Below are positions 1-10,800 of a DNA stretch of 64,000 bases, in pieces; the stretch's first letter is position 1; the number at the start of each line of letters is the position of its first letter. The stretch covers positions 806,001 through 870,000 of the forward strand of contig NW_025408671.1 in assembly GCF_020360975.1 (NCBI RefSeq), given 5' to 3'. Under the pieces are notes generated by a model that worked only from the letters and a program-made list of their open reading frames with translations, was not told the DNA's origin and did not search any database. The translations under genes and the position numbers were made by a program. Source of the stretch: Hirsutella rhossiliensis. Taxonomy: Eukaryota > Ascomycota > Sordariomycetes > Hypocreales > Ophiocordycipitaceae.

Positions 1-255
1 CTCTTCCTCCTCTACGTTAGAGATATCCTAGCGGAAAAAGGATACCAGCTGTCCTATATAGACGACTTTAGCGTCTCGATCATATCAGGTTCAGCTAAAA
101 AGAATGTTAAACAGCTAGAGAGAATAGCTGCTAGCCTCTTTAAACAAGCCTTAGACCAAGGGGTCGAATTCGACTTCGGAAAGACCGAACTTATCCACTT
201 CTCTAGGCGAAGACAACCTATAGAGGAGGGGATAAAAAAAGGGGACCTACTGTGA
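1..255 (+). pseudogene. LINE reverse transcriptase fragment (Tad1-like)
   Basis: Frame 1 is open from the window edge to a TGA at 253-255. It reads as the C-terminal half of a non-LTR retrotransposon reverse transcriptase. The catalytic box is seen as YIDDFS near residues 20-25, followed about 45 residues later by the LINE-type motif KTELIHFSR, the same motif as KTEVMHFSR in the LINE at the right end of the window. Both are typical of fungal Tad1-like and related LINEs. CpA-containing codons (CAG, CAA) are intact, so RIP is weak here. After the TGA I see no continuation, so the fragment is truncated or frameshifted. The 5' part lies outside the window. Confidence 0.75.
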
Positions 256-985
256 AAGGCATCACTAAACTAGGCATGCAACCAGGTTATGGCCAAATAC
301 AGTTTATTATCTTAATAAAGAAGAGAAGAAGAGAGGAAGTGTGTCTATCTGGATCCCCTTTTATAATGTGCCCGTAAGCTCAGGGGCTCAGGGGTAGGAG
401 CAGGGGTTCCTTTCCGGGGTCCCCCTCGGAATTTCAACTCAAAGGGCTTCAGCCCTATAACAGGGTAAACAATAAAGCGTGGAAACAAAAGGACTAACCC
501 TGTTAATTTTTCCTTACCTATCTCTTTCTTACATACACTACTAGCTATTTAGCTAGTAAAGCTAGCTATTAACTTAGCTAGCTATAGGGGGCTAGCTCCT
601 ATCGCACGGAGGATGAGCTGAGCAAGCATGAAGATCGGGGACTGAGTAGCTCTTGATTCTCTATCTAAGTGATAGTAAGAAGTTAGCTTCTTATACTTAT
701 AACGTTAGACTGAGTGGCGATATCGCCACTCAGGCAGCCTAGATAACGATATAATCTAGAAGGTTCGAATCTATCACTAATACGGAATTACGAACTACCA
801 CGACCTAAAATATAGGCTAACTATGCGAATAGGGGAATTAGACTGTTGAAGACTGATATACCCTATGTGACAGCTCCTGCCGCGTCATAGCTTAGACAGC
901 TACACACGCGTAATAAATTTGAAAAAAAAAAGAGTCACGAGTTTATAATAATACAGGACAGATAACTCATCCCCTCGATCCCAGA
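256..985. other. Non-coding stretch, no gene seen
   Basis: No coding frame with family resemblance was found. The stretch contains a run of alternating AGCTAGCTAT-like words at about 540-595 and a perfect palindrome at 710-733 (separate entry). Confidence 0.5.
710..733. repeat. Perfect 24-nt palindrome
   Basis: CTGAGTGGCGAT is followed directly by its exact reverse complement. About 28 bases downstream, at 762-772, is GGTTCGAATCT, which resembles the internal B box of RNA polymerase III genes. I could not fold a tRNA around it: the best T-arm has a mismatch and no acceptor stem matches. Confidence 0.7.
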
Positions 986-1017
986 CGGCGGCCAATACAT
1001 ATATTAGCCGCCGGTCT
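983..1017. repeat. GC-rich hairpin
   Basis: AGACGGCGGCCAAT (983-996) pairs with ATTAGCCGCCGGTCT (1003-1017) around the loop ACATAT, with one bulge and one G:T pair. It lies on the 3' side of the minus-strand Helitron fragment. Helitrons have a hairpin near their 3' end, but the distance to the coding fragment and the lack of a clear CTRR end keep this open. Confidence 0.45.
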
Positions 1018-1141
1018 CAGACATGCTCTCAGCTAGACCGGGCGGGATAACATCACTTATCGCTTACCGTAGACCAATAAGAGCACGGGCGTCTAAGGCA
1101 CAGTTTCTACAGCCCTCCTCTACGCTGCAGAGATGCCTAGC

Positions 1142-2107
1142 TCACCCAGCTGCGCGACGCACACCAGCGGGGCTCACCCAGCTCACCCGGGGTCGCGCGA
1201 TTAGCCGGAGCGGGGGAGCCAAGCACGCATTTTCCTCCGCGTCCCGCCCCTGCCTTAGCATCGCGAGGACCTCCTCGATCTCGACCGCACCCTCGTCGTC
1301 CATGGCCCGCTCCGACGGGAGCACCACCTACGCCGTCCGCGTCCTCTCCCGCGCCGACGGCTCGCTTCGCTCTAGCCGCTCACACACCACCGGCGGCACC
1401 CCGTACGGCGGCGCCCCCCGGCTAGCCATCTCCGCCGCGTCGATCTCGACCTCGCCGTAGAGTGGATTGTTCTCCTTAAGCCAGGCTAGCGCCCTCTCCA
1501 CCGCCGACCGCCTTACCGATAGCAGGCCCGATAGGTCGCGCGGCCCGGGCCTCTCGGCACCCTGCCACGAGACGTGGATCTCGTCTATAACCCGGAGCAG
1601 CGGGTATAGCAGCACCTTAGCGGCTAGGCCCTATAGGTCGTTTAGGAATACGGTAATATGGCCCTTAACGTGCCTCGGGTACCTTACGCTCTGCCTCTAG
1701 CTTCCGGGGATACTATACTTCGTTACGAAGCCGTAGCACGAGTTTAGCGAGATAAGCTTCTCCTCGAGCGGCGTAAGGCCCTTTAGCTCGTCAGGGTACG
1801 CGTGCTCGCGGCCGAGCCGCCCGTGGAGGTGCATGGCCGGCGACGCCCCCTCGCGCCCGGCCCATTGCGCGCACTCCGCGTAGACCGGCACCAGCCTGCC
1901 CTCCCGGAAGCAGATTCGGCACCCGAACAGGGACCGCCCGCCCCCCGCAACGTCGCTACGCGACCACCTCTCCCACGCCATCTCCCTCAGCTCCCCCTTA
2001 GCCCGCTTCCGGTAGCATAGTGTGTAGGTTATAATCGGCAACGTGCTGGCGTTGTAGAACGTCCGGTAGATCCTCCGCACCGTCCTCACCTGCCTCTCAC
2101 GCGGCAT
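1142..2107 (-). pseudogene. Helitron replicase/helicase N-terminal fragment
   Basis: Three minus-strand open segments (2107-1697, 1615-1328, 1327-1142) join in one frame. The first two are separated only by two TAG codons of the CAG-to-TAG kind. The text matches the region that precedes the helicase-like Rep domain in fungal Helitrons: GLTPLEEKLISLNSCYGF near 1760, then RYPRHVKGHITVF, then VIDEIHVSWQG and LLSVRRSAVERALAWLKENN, then an acidic VEIEEVLAML segment. A CxxC-like CRICFREG upstream fits a zinc-binding N-terminus. The Rep catalytic motifs and the PIF1 helicase are absent, so this is a truncated 5' fragment of the coding region. Likeness diverges after about 1200. Confidence 0.75.
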
Positions 2108-2280
2108 CGCCGCTCTACCTGCGTCCGGTTAGCTATCACCGCTATACGCCTTCACCTCGCTCTACGACCGTACCTGCCGGTGCGCTATCTCTGCCGCTAA
2201 TAAGCGGCCCGGCTGCGGGGGGAGTTGTAGCGGGGGCCTCGCCCCTGCTAGCCGGCCGAGACTGCGGCCGGGCTAGTCCC

Positions 2281-2622
2281 GCTCGACGGCGGCGAAGGCC
2301 CGGCGGCCCTCCATGTCGGCTGGGGCCAGGTATCCTACGGAGCCCCCTAGCTTCCGGCCGAGGCTACAGCTAAACCTATCCCATTCGACGGCAGTAAAGG
2401 ACCGGCGGCCCTCTATGTCGGCTGGGGCCGAATGTCCCGTAGAGCGTCCGAACTTCTCGTTAGCGGCGGCGAAGGCCTAGCGGCCTCTACCGTCGGCAGA
2501 GGCCGGATTTCTCTCGGTGCGCACTAGCTTTTCCCTGGGGCCGAGACGGCGCTGGGCCCGCCTAGCGGCAGCTAGTGCCCCGCCGCCCTCGGTGTCGGCT
2601 AAGGCTGGATATCCCGTGGCGC
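2281..2622. repeat. Degenerate GC-rich tandem repeat (about four units)
   Basis: A core of about 55 bases, containing GGCGGCGAAGGCC..CGGCGGCC and a nearby GTCGGCTGGGGCC, recurs near 2283, 2386, 2462 and 2562, spaced about 75-105 bases. Copies differ partly by C-to-T changes. The word GTCGGC(T/A)(G/A)(G/A)GGC and the following TATCC(C/T) are the clearest landmarks. Unit borders are not sharp. Confidence 0.55.
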
Positions 2623-2998
2623 GACTCGGCCTACGCTGATCCTCTATCTCCCTAGCCCTAGCGGTCTTCCCTGCCCTCGCCTCGGAGGCACCTCCCTTAA
2701 CGCCTCTTCTTGCTCTCTCTAAAGGGCGCCGCGACCGACTACCGGCGCTGCTATGATCGGCCGGAACTCTGGTCCTATATACGACGCTGCTCGGGCTTAG
2801 GGCGCCGGGCTTACCCTATCCCCCGCTCCGGACTAGGCCCTCCTATTAACTAGCTTTATCGCGATAACGGTCTACTAAGGCCCCCGCGGACCTCTTATCC
2901 TTGTCTCTTACGCCGCCCTCTTCGGCCCCGCCTACTTATAGTGCTACTAGGCTCCTAGCGTAAATCCTCGTAAGTATAATAACGGCGTATAAGTCCTT
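2623..2998. other. RIP-mutated non-coding stretch
   Basis: Rich in CTAG/TATA words and poor in CpA/TpG. I recognise nothing in it. It runs up to the target-site copy of gypsy element 1. Confidence 0.4.
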
Positions 2999-3003
2999 GC
3001 CTC

Positions 3004-3189
3004 TATAAGAGTCTTTAACTATTATAGGTTATAGGCTTAGGCTATAGCCTAAGCCGTATAGTTACGTACGGAGGGCCGGATCCTATATATATATATATAG
3101 GCTAGCCGCGTATAAGAGAGCTCTATATAGCTTATTAATTTTATCCTACGGACGGCACCTACGCGCACGCCTCTGCTTACTCCGTAATA
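3004..3189 (+). repeat. 5' LTR of gypsy 1
   Basis: Shares its whole length with 9730-9915, including the landmark GCCGGATCC followed by a TA run. Preceded by GCCTC. Confidence 0.9.
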
Positions 3190-3289
3190 GTATAAGCTAT
3201 TAATTAATAGATCTAATAGATATCTTTCCGGAGAGGGCGCCTCCCCCTTAAGGAAGTACTCCGCCCCTCCCTAGATAGATAGGAAGTAT

Positions 3290-4430
3290 CGTAGCTATCC
3301 TAGAAGCGATTAGAAGCGCGACGGCTAGCGAGAAAGACGAGGTTCTCGCTATACTAAGGGAGCCGTTTATAAGACCGGCTTTAACCCCTACGACCTCCGT
3401 AACGCTAGTTACGGCGGCGATACTACCGACGAGGAAGCCGCTCCCTTAGCCGACTTAGGACGGTAAGCTAGAGTCCTTTTACTTCTTCCTTAGCCGGCTA
3501 TAGACGAAGTTTATAACTAACGAGAAATAAGGCCTAAATAGCTATCGCGATATAGCGTGGTATTTGCTCCTCTATACGCTGCTAGAGCCCTAGATATAGC
3601 GGATCTCTAGATTCTAGGATAAGGGCGGCCCTAGGGGCAGACGCGACCTATAAGACTTCTTCTAATACCTTATATATACGTTCGGCAACGTATAGGAGCG
3701 GGAGAAGGCGTAAGATAGGCTATAGACCCTTAAGTAGAGAGACGGATAAACCTTTAGCGAATTCCTTCCCGATTTTAAAGAGACGCTCTTATAAGTAGTA
3801 GGGACTATAGTATAAGAAGATAGCGTAAAGCTTATATAGCTATAGAATTCGATTACGCTGGCCCTATAGGAGCTACTTATCCCTATAATTATACCTACTA
3901 ACTACGGCGAGTACGTAAGCCGGTTAATAAAGGTAGCTTAGGGCTATAAGTAGACGCCGTATTTCTAGAAGCTCTATAAGCGTATACTATATAGCGGCGA
4001 CGGGATTACCGCCCCTCTATAAGATAAATAACCGGCTATCGATATAGATAGGGATACCCTAATATCGGCTACCCGTATAGACCGGGCTAGACGTAGTAAG
4101 AAGACGCCGTCGACTACCCCCTATACCGCCCTATACTTTAAGTAGCGGGCGAAGTAGGTAATAAGCAAGGAAATCGGGAAGAAGAAGGCTAACGGCCGCT
4201 GCCTACGTTACGGAGTATCTATATACTCTATATTAAAATGCCCCTTCCTTCTAGCTAAGCGGCCTATAGCGGTTTAAGTAGCGAAGATAAAACCGCTCCT
4301 CGCCTTAGATAATAAGGAGGACTCCGCCCCCCTAGGCCTAGAGGAAAAAGAGTAGCTCTAGAGTAAAGATAAGCTCTAGAGCCTTAATTACTAGCACTAG
4401 TAAAGGAGAAGGAAGAATTATCCGCCTATA
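3290..4430 (+). pseudogene. gag of gypsy 1
   Basis: Capsid-type Gag reads through many TAG/TAA codons. Seen segments include FNPYDLRNASYGGDTTDEE near 3380-3440, and about 3730-3900 a stretch with FSEFLPDFKETLL and LIPIIIPTNYGEYVSRLIKV, as in fungal gypsy Gag. The C-terminal zinc knuckle is at 4200-4241: C-x2-Y-G-x2-x-Y-x4-C, where the second Cys and the His both read as Tyr, the expected result of RIP on TGC/TGT and CAC/CAT. The start is not certain because ATG codons are themselves RIP targets. Confidence 0.7.
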
Positions 4431-7400
4431 TAGAAGAGGAGCCTACTTTAATATAGGTTATAATTAATAACTCCTTACCCGTTACCGCCCTTATAGACGA
4501 GGGCTATTAGTACTATACTATAGTTAACGAGGCGCTTATACGAGAGATATAAGTACTAGTAGAAAAGATCGCCCTAAGGCGAGTAAAGGGCGCCTTAAGC
4601 GCGATAGAAGGTATAGTAATTAAGGGTATTACGTAGCTAGCTATAAAGGTCGACGGTTACTATAAGCTTATCGTAGCTTATATAATCCCTTAACTAGAGT
4701 TTCCCTTAATCCTTAGGAAACCCTAGTTATTATATATAGAGTTATACTTAGTTCCGTACTAAAGGAAGCTATAGTTTAGGCCTATATAACGGTAGGTCTA
4801 CTATAACGACGGTTCTATAGGCATAGGACTAAGTATATAAGCTTTATACTTAGTATAAGAAGTCCTTGCCTCTATCTTTATAGGAACTATACGATAGGTA
4901 GAGCGGGGGCAAGGCTAGGCAGCGGCTAACGTAGCGGTCTATATAGTTAGCTTAGCAGATATCGATAAGGCCCTCTAAATAAAGAAGCTAAAGTCGCCCT
5001 CTAAGCTATAGTAATAGATACTAGAGCGCTTTTACGACCTCCTACCGCTATTTAAGTCCTAGGAAGCGGATAAGCTTAACCTATATAAGCTAAGGGTAAA
5101 CTATAGGATCGTACTTTATACCGATAAAAAGGGGTAGGAACTACCTATACCGTTTAAACTGCTATATAGTATATTATACGTAGAGCTACTAGTGCTAAAG
5201 AAGACGCTAAGGGACCTCTTAGATAAAGGTTTTATTTAAGTAAGTAGCTCTAAAGTAAGAGCGCTAGTCTTATTTATACGTAAACTAAGGGGCGGGATAT
5301 AGTTCTATTATAACTATAGGGCTCTAAACGTAATTATAAGGCCGGACCGCTACCCCTTACCCTTAATCTCGGATACGCTCTATAACCTTTCGAAGGTAAA
5401 GTAGTTTACGAAGCTAGATATAAAATAGGCGTTCTATAAAGTACGGATCTTAGAGGGTAACGAGTAGAAGATAGCGTTCTATATACGCTATAGCTTATTT
5501 AAGTAGCTTATAACGCCCTTTAGCCTTTTAGGAGCGCCCGCTACCTTCTAGCGTTATATTAATAACGTGCTTTAGGACTTCCTCGATAAGTTCGCTTTTA
5601 TATATATAGATAATATTCTTATCTATATAAGCGGCTCCTACGAGGACTATATATAGAAAGTACGGAGGGTCCTAGAGCGCCTTTAACTTTATAGGCTCTA
5701 CCTTAACCTAGATAAGTACGAATTTAAGGTTAAGAGGGTTAAGTACCTAGGCTTTATTATTTACGTAGGCGTAGGTATATAGGCGGACCCCGTAAAGATC
5801 TAGGCGATTTAGGACTAGGCTGCCCTAACTATATAGATAGGTATATAGAGCTTCCTTAGGTTCGCGAACTATTATAGGATATTTATTAAGGGCTTCTCCT
5901 ATATTATAATGCCCTTAAATAAGATTACTAAGAAGTAGACCGCCTTTTACTAGGGGCCCGTATAAGAAAGAGCGTTCTATACGCTTAAGGACTTATTCTC
6001 TTAAGCCCTAGTACTACTTTAATAGGACTTCGACCGGTCTACGTTAGTTAAAGCGGACTATAGCAGCTAGGTACTTAAAGGAACGCTCTCTTAGGAGGTA
6101 GACGGGCGGAAGTAACTAATAGCGTTCTACTCTTATAAGCTAACCCTAGTAGAGCGGAATTACGCTATTTACGATAAGGAGATACTAGTAATTATTAGCT
6201 ACCTTAAGTAATAGTAAGCGGAGCTCTAAAGCTATAAGAGCTTCGAGGTTCTTATAAACTATAGGAACCTTAAGTACTTTATAACTCGCTAGTACCTCTT
6301 AGAGCGGTAAGCCCGCTAAGCGGAGTATCTCTTATACTTTAACTTCTCGATTAAGTACCGCCTTAAGCGGGACTCCGCGGTCCTAGACACGCTTTCTTAG
6401 AGGGATTAGGACCGGCTAATAGGAGCGGATATCGAGGCCTAGGATCTATAGCTTATCCTATAGGAAGCACTACGGACTTATATAGGAGCCTCCTTAGTAG
6501 AGGAAGACGCGGTACTAGCGAATAAGCTTCCCCCTACGCCCTTACCTTAGTCTGGTAAGGAAGGATAGACCGGCCTAGGGGCACGTACGGCGAGAGTATT
6601 CTAAGATAAGGCCCTTTAACGCTTATAGGATAGGATAGCGGCTCTAGACTATACCTACGAGGGCGTACGCCGCGCCGTTAAGTCTAGCGCTCGACGCTTA
6701 GATCTAAAGCTAAAGCTAAAGGTATAGGTAGCCGACTACTATATCGACCTATAGGGGCATCTATGCTAGTAGGGGAGACTATAGGTACCGGGCGCACTAT
6801 ATACTATAGAAGCTAAGGAAAAGGAGGGACCGCTAGAGCTAGACGAATAGAACGAGCTCTAAGGGAGGCTAGTCTAACTTACCTATAACTCTAGCGTTAT
6901 AGGTTACCTAGGTAGATAGGGCATAGTAGTAGGCCTTATAAGGGACTTTTACTAGCCCCTCTTATAGTACTACGTTCGTCGCTTCTTCTATAACTATAAT
7001 ATTTATAGCTATATAAAGATTTAAAAGGCATAGCTTAAGGGGCTACTTAAGTAGCTTCTAGTACCTAACTAGTTCTATATATATATATAGATAGACTTTA
7101 TAATAGACCTCCTACTTATAAAAGGCGGTAACCGCTATATATAGGTAATTAAGGACTAACTTAGTAAGTCTATAGTATTAGAGCCGATACTATCTATAGA
7201 TATAAAGTCCTACGTAGAGCGCTTCTTATAGTACTAAGCCCGCTCGTATAGCTAGCTAGCCTTTATTATAAGCGATAAGGGATCGAATTAAACTAGCTAC
7301 TTTTAATAGCACCTATACTAGCTACTTTAGATTATATAGCTACTTAGTACGGTATATTACCTATAGACCAATAAAGGGCCTAAGAGGGTTAACTAAGAGG

Positions 7401-8194
7401 TATAAGCTTACCTATAGGCTATCGTAGCCTATAACTAAGTAGACTAAGACCGGTAGCAACCCGCGGCCTAACTTACGTTAAATAATAAACTATATACCTT
7501 TATTAAGATAGCCCCTTTCTTTATAATATATAGCTTCGAACTACCCTTACTAGTTCCCTTTATTATAGATATAGTAGCGGAGTAATATAGTAATTTATTA
7601 CTAGAAGGCCGCGCCTCTATATTTATACGAAAGCTATAGGAGACTATAGATTATTACTAATCCGCGATAGCCGCCGCAGTATAAGATTAAGAGCGGCACG
7701 CTAATAAGACTAGGACCCTAGTAGATAGGTTCGCGGTAAGAGATAAGGTATAGCTAGACCTCCGTAACTATAGGTTAGTATAACTAAAGAAGAAGCTTAA
7801 CTAGCTATATATAAAGTTTATAGTATAAAAGGTTATTAGCCTATAGGTTATAGAGCTCGATAGTCTCTTAATAGGGGTCTATAATAAGATTAATATAGAC
7901 CTCTTTTATAGAGCTTCCTTTAACCCGCTACCTAGATAAGAAGTAGTAGACGCTTAACCGCCTATAATTAAGGTAAAGGGAGAGGACGAGTTTAAGGTTA
8001 AAGAGATATAGGCTATACGCTAGAAAAAGGTCGGTAAGGGGAAACGCTAAGAGGTCCTCGTTAAGTAGTATAGGTATCTCGACCCTACGTAGGAACCTAT
8101 ATATAAGTTTATAGGAACTATAGCCCTTAATAAGTTTAAAGCCTTATTTAGAATAGTAAACGAGAATAATAGACTAGCGGACTACCGATAGTAG
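4430..8194 (+). pseudogene. pol of gypsy 1 (PR-RT-RNaseH-IN-chromodomain)
   Basis: The protease region at about 4470-4515 reads VTALIDEG where D-S/T-G is usual. Reverse transcriptase lies at about 5160-5780: YPLPLISDTL, FTKLDIK, PFSLLGAPATF, and the active site YIDNIL at about 5602 (normally YIDDIL, so the third catalytic Asp is lost). RNase H lies at about 6040-6250 (KADYSS, ERNYAIYDKEIL). Integrase lies at about 6930-7500 (DFIIDLL, FIISDKGSN). A chromodomain lies at about 7985-8140 (FKVKEI, GKGKR, EVLVK), and it places the element among chromoviruses. Frame end is at the paired TAGs at 8189-8194. Dozens of stops lie at Gln/Trp positions. Confidence 0.85.
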
Positions 8195-8284
8195 CCTAGG
8201 CTAGGACTATAAAGTAGGTAAAGCGGAGTAGGTAATTACGATAACGCGAGCGTAATTATATAAGTAGAGATAAAAATAGCGTTT

Positions 8285-9300
8285 ATTTTAAGGCGAAGCC
8301 CTTAGACTACTTAGACCTACTCCTTATCCTTATCCTTATTATCCTCCTCTACTTTATTAGCGGCGGCGGCGCTCTCTAGGGCGCTTAGGCGGCCCTCTAG
8401 GCCCGCGAGCTAGTCGGCGGCAGCGGCGGCTCTAAGGGCTCTAGGGGCAAGGCTAGTAGTAGTAGGGGCGGCGGCGGGCACGGCTAAGGGGACCGCCGAT
8501 AGGGCGACGGAGGCAGTGTCCTTAGTACCGGGAGAGTTAGCAGCGGAAGTAAAAGAGCTAGATAAGAGGAACTTACTTAGGGATAAGGCCCTAGCGCTCG
8601 AGGGCGCGGAGATTACGGTAGGCGGCGGCGGCGGCGGTAAGGCGCTTCTTAGTAGCCCCCCGTGCCTGCCTATACGCGCCGGCCTTCTAAGCCGACGCTA
8701 TAGCGAGTAGGATAGGAGGCGCCGCCTTATAGGCGCGGCTAGCATACGCGTACTAGTAATAACTACCGCTATAGCGGCGCCTAACTTAGTCGGCGTAAGG
8801 GAGCTCTTATAACGCGCACTATATATAGGGGGCCGCGCGGGCGGCTCCGGCCTATACTTAGCGTTTATACTTTAAGAAGTTAGCGGAAAATAGCTACTAC
8901 GCTCGCTAGGTAGCGGACTTATAGGGGTAGTAGTAGCGGAGGCGGGGGTAGAGGGGCCGGGCGTTATAGCCGGCGGCAGGGATAGCGTCGTTACCTAGAA
9001 GGGCGACGTAAGGGCGGCTAGCAGGTAGCAGCAGGCAGCGCGGTCGCGGGGGCGCGGGCAGGAGCAGCGGTAGCGGCGGAGCCGTCGTCGGCCGTGCCTA
9101 GCACGGCGTCGATAAATAACTCTATACGCTCTAAGAAGGAGGAAGTAGGGGAGGGGGAGGTAGATATATCTATCGCGGAAGTTAGTATTATAGATTATAG
9201 CCTCCCGCTTTATAGGGCGGAGAACTTATTAGTTAAAGTTATTATTATTAGGGCTATTATTACTACTATAGCTATTACTACGAGCATACGTTAATAAGGC
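8285..9300 (-). pseudogene. Opposite-strand accessory ORF of gypsy 1
   Basis: Between the chromodomain and the 3' LTR a minus-strand reading is open over long stretches, with only RIP-type stops. It is Ala/Ser/Pro-rich: FLERIELFIDAVLG and a Pro/Ala tract near 9000-9170, then at 8330-8420 a likely coiled coil (LAGLEGRLSALESAAAA) and an acidic Lys/Asp tail. The plus strand here has no pol likeness. I do not recognise the product. The middle part changes frame, so the borders are approximate. Composition bias alone could also keep this strand open. Confidence 0.4.
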
Positions 9301-9729
9301 GGCCTATATAGCTAGGAATAAACTAACGCCTTAGGTAGAGCGGAACTTACCTATTACTACTACTACTACGGTTAAAGAAGGAGGAGAAGGAAAGGAAGGA
9401 GGAAGGGGGGGATGCCGCCTTATATACCCCTAGGTAGAGGAGGCTGCCTAAGGCTAAGGGGATAGGTAACCTAAGGCTTACGTAGGTCCGGGCCGGCCGC
9501 CGGCTACCTAGGGGCGTATATAATAGGTTGCGCCCTTATTTAAACGGCTAGCCGGCTAATAAGTATAGAGCCTAGTTCCGGCTGCCTAGGCTAATAGGCG
9601 CGGGGATAATAAGGCTAGTAAGGCTAGCACGATTAACGGAAAAGGGTAGGGTAGAGCTAGTAGCACGGGCCCTATAATACGGAAGCCGTTAATAAGGCAA
9701 CGCCGCGCCGCGCTTAAAGGAGGGCATTA

Positions 9730-9915
9730 TATAAGAGTCTTTAACTATTATAGGTTATAGGCTTAAGCTACGGCCTAAGCCGTATAGTTATATATAGAGG
9801 GCCGGATCCTATATATATATATATAGGCTAGCTATATATAGGAGAGCTCTATATAGCTTATTAATATTATCCTATAAATAGCACCTACGCGCATGCCTCT
9901 ACCTACTCCGTAATA
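9730..9915 (+). repeat. 3' LTR of gypsy 1
   Basis: Same length as the 5' LTR, with the same RIP-altered ends. Followed by the target duplication GCCTC (9916-9920). Confidence 0.9.
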
Positions 9916-9920
9916 GCCTC

Positions 9921-10800
9921 GACTATTTATCCTATACTTATCTTACTAACTAGCACCCCTCTTACGTATATAGGATCCTTTACGAAAGTCTATATATCTT
10001 ACTTATAGCTCTCTAGTATATCTATAGACGTGCCGCTACTCTTTATATTATACTAGCGCTGCCTTTTTATTAAGCCCGCCTACTATTACCCGCTACTTAT
10101 AATAGTAGGCTAGACAGCCTATTATATAGAGGATAAGTAAGTAAGTATAAAGATTAAGGACTAAAAGACTCTTTATTTTCCTATCTAGAGTATATAATAT
10201 ACTATATCTTTATAGGCGATGTAAATAAGTAACTAGAAGCTAATAGAAGGTTTTATAACTATTAAGGTAGTAACTACTATACGAGTTAGGGTTTTAGACT
10301 ATTAGAGGCTAATATACTCTATATAATATAGCCTCGGCCGGTCCTTATATATAGGTCGTTAAGACGGCTTCTTCTTACCTATACTTTATATAGTATACTT
10401 TTCCTTTATATTATCTAGGTCTTATCGGTTAAAGCCTTAGTATACCCCTTAACGCTCGCCTACTAAATTTTAAATCTATATCTTATACGTATTATAAATA
10501 GGTCTAACTCCTTCTCCTTAAATATAGCTTCGCGCGTTCTATTTATCTTAAAACCCTCTATATCTTACTAGACCGCCTTTTAAAGTTTCCTCTTCTCTTC
10601 TTATCGTATTTTCCTCTATACGTATCTTATAGACCTCTTTTATATAAGCTCTTTATTTTAACCTACCGCTAACGCTATATTACGTCTTTATTTAGGATCC
10701 TATAACTTCTCTTATACGCTACGGCTACTAGCCCTTCCCTACTACGCTAAACTCTTAAGACGGTATATAGGTAGGGAGCACTCCTACCCCTCCTCCTCGC
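9921..10800. other. RIP-mutated stretch, no gene recognised
   Basis: TpA-rich, with few CpA/TpG. No frame with family likeness was found on either strand. It probably belongs to an older repeat or to the 5' flank of the orphan gene that follows. Confidence 0.35.

Larger units (their letters stand above)
3004..9915 (+). mobile_element. Ty3/gypsy chromovirus, complete but RIP-killed (gypsy 1)
   Basis: A 6,912-bp element with two 186-bp LTRs (3004-3189 and 9730-9915) flanked by the 5-bp target duplication GCCTC (2999-3003 and 9916-9920). LTR ends read TATAAG...TAATA in both copies, which is TG...CA after TG-to-TA and CA-to-TA changes. Inside, in order, are gag with a zinc knuckle, protease, reverse transcriptase, RNase H, integrase and a chromodomain, all in plus orientation with TAG/TAA at Gln and Trp positions. 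About 1.5 kb between pol and the 3' LTR carries an opposite-strand open region. Both LTRs are heavily mutated, so this insertion is old and cannot be autonomous. Confidence 0.9.

Noticed and set aside
669..785. tRNA gene (GTGATAG and CTATCAC as acceptor arms, GGTTCGAATC as T arm)
   Set aside because: The spacing between T loop and acceptor 3' strand does not fit, and no anticodon arm forms.
3090..3102. TA-dinucleotide runs as promoters or microsatellites
   Set aside because: They occur throughout RIPed DNA as a by-product of CpA to TpA change.
8516..8710. 64-codon plus-strand open frame inside gypsy 1
   Set aside because: Glycine/alanine-rich and without likeness. It overlaps the more convincing antisense reading.
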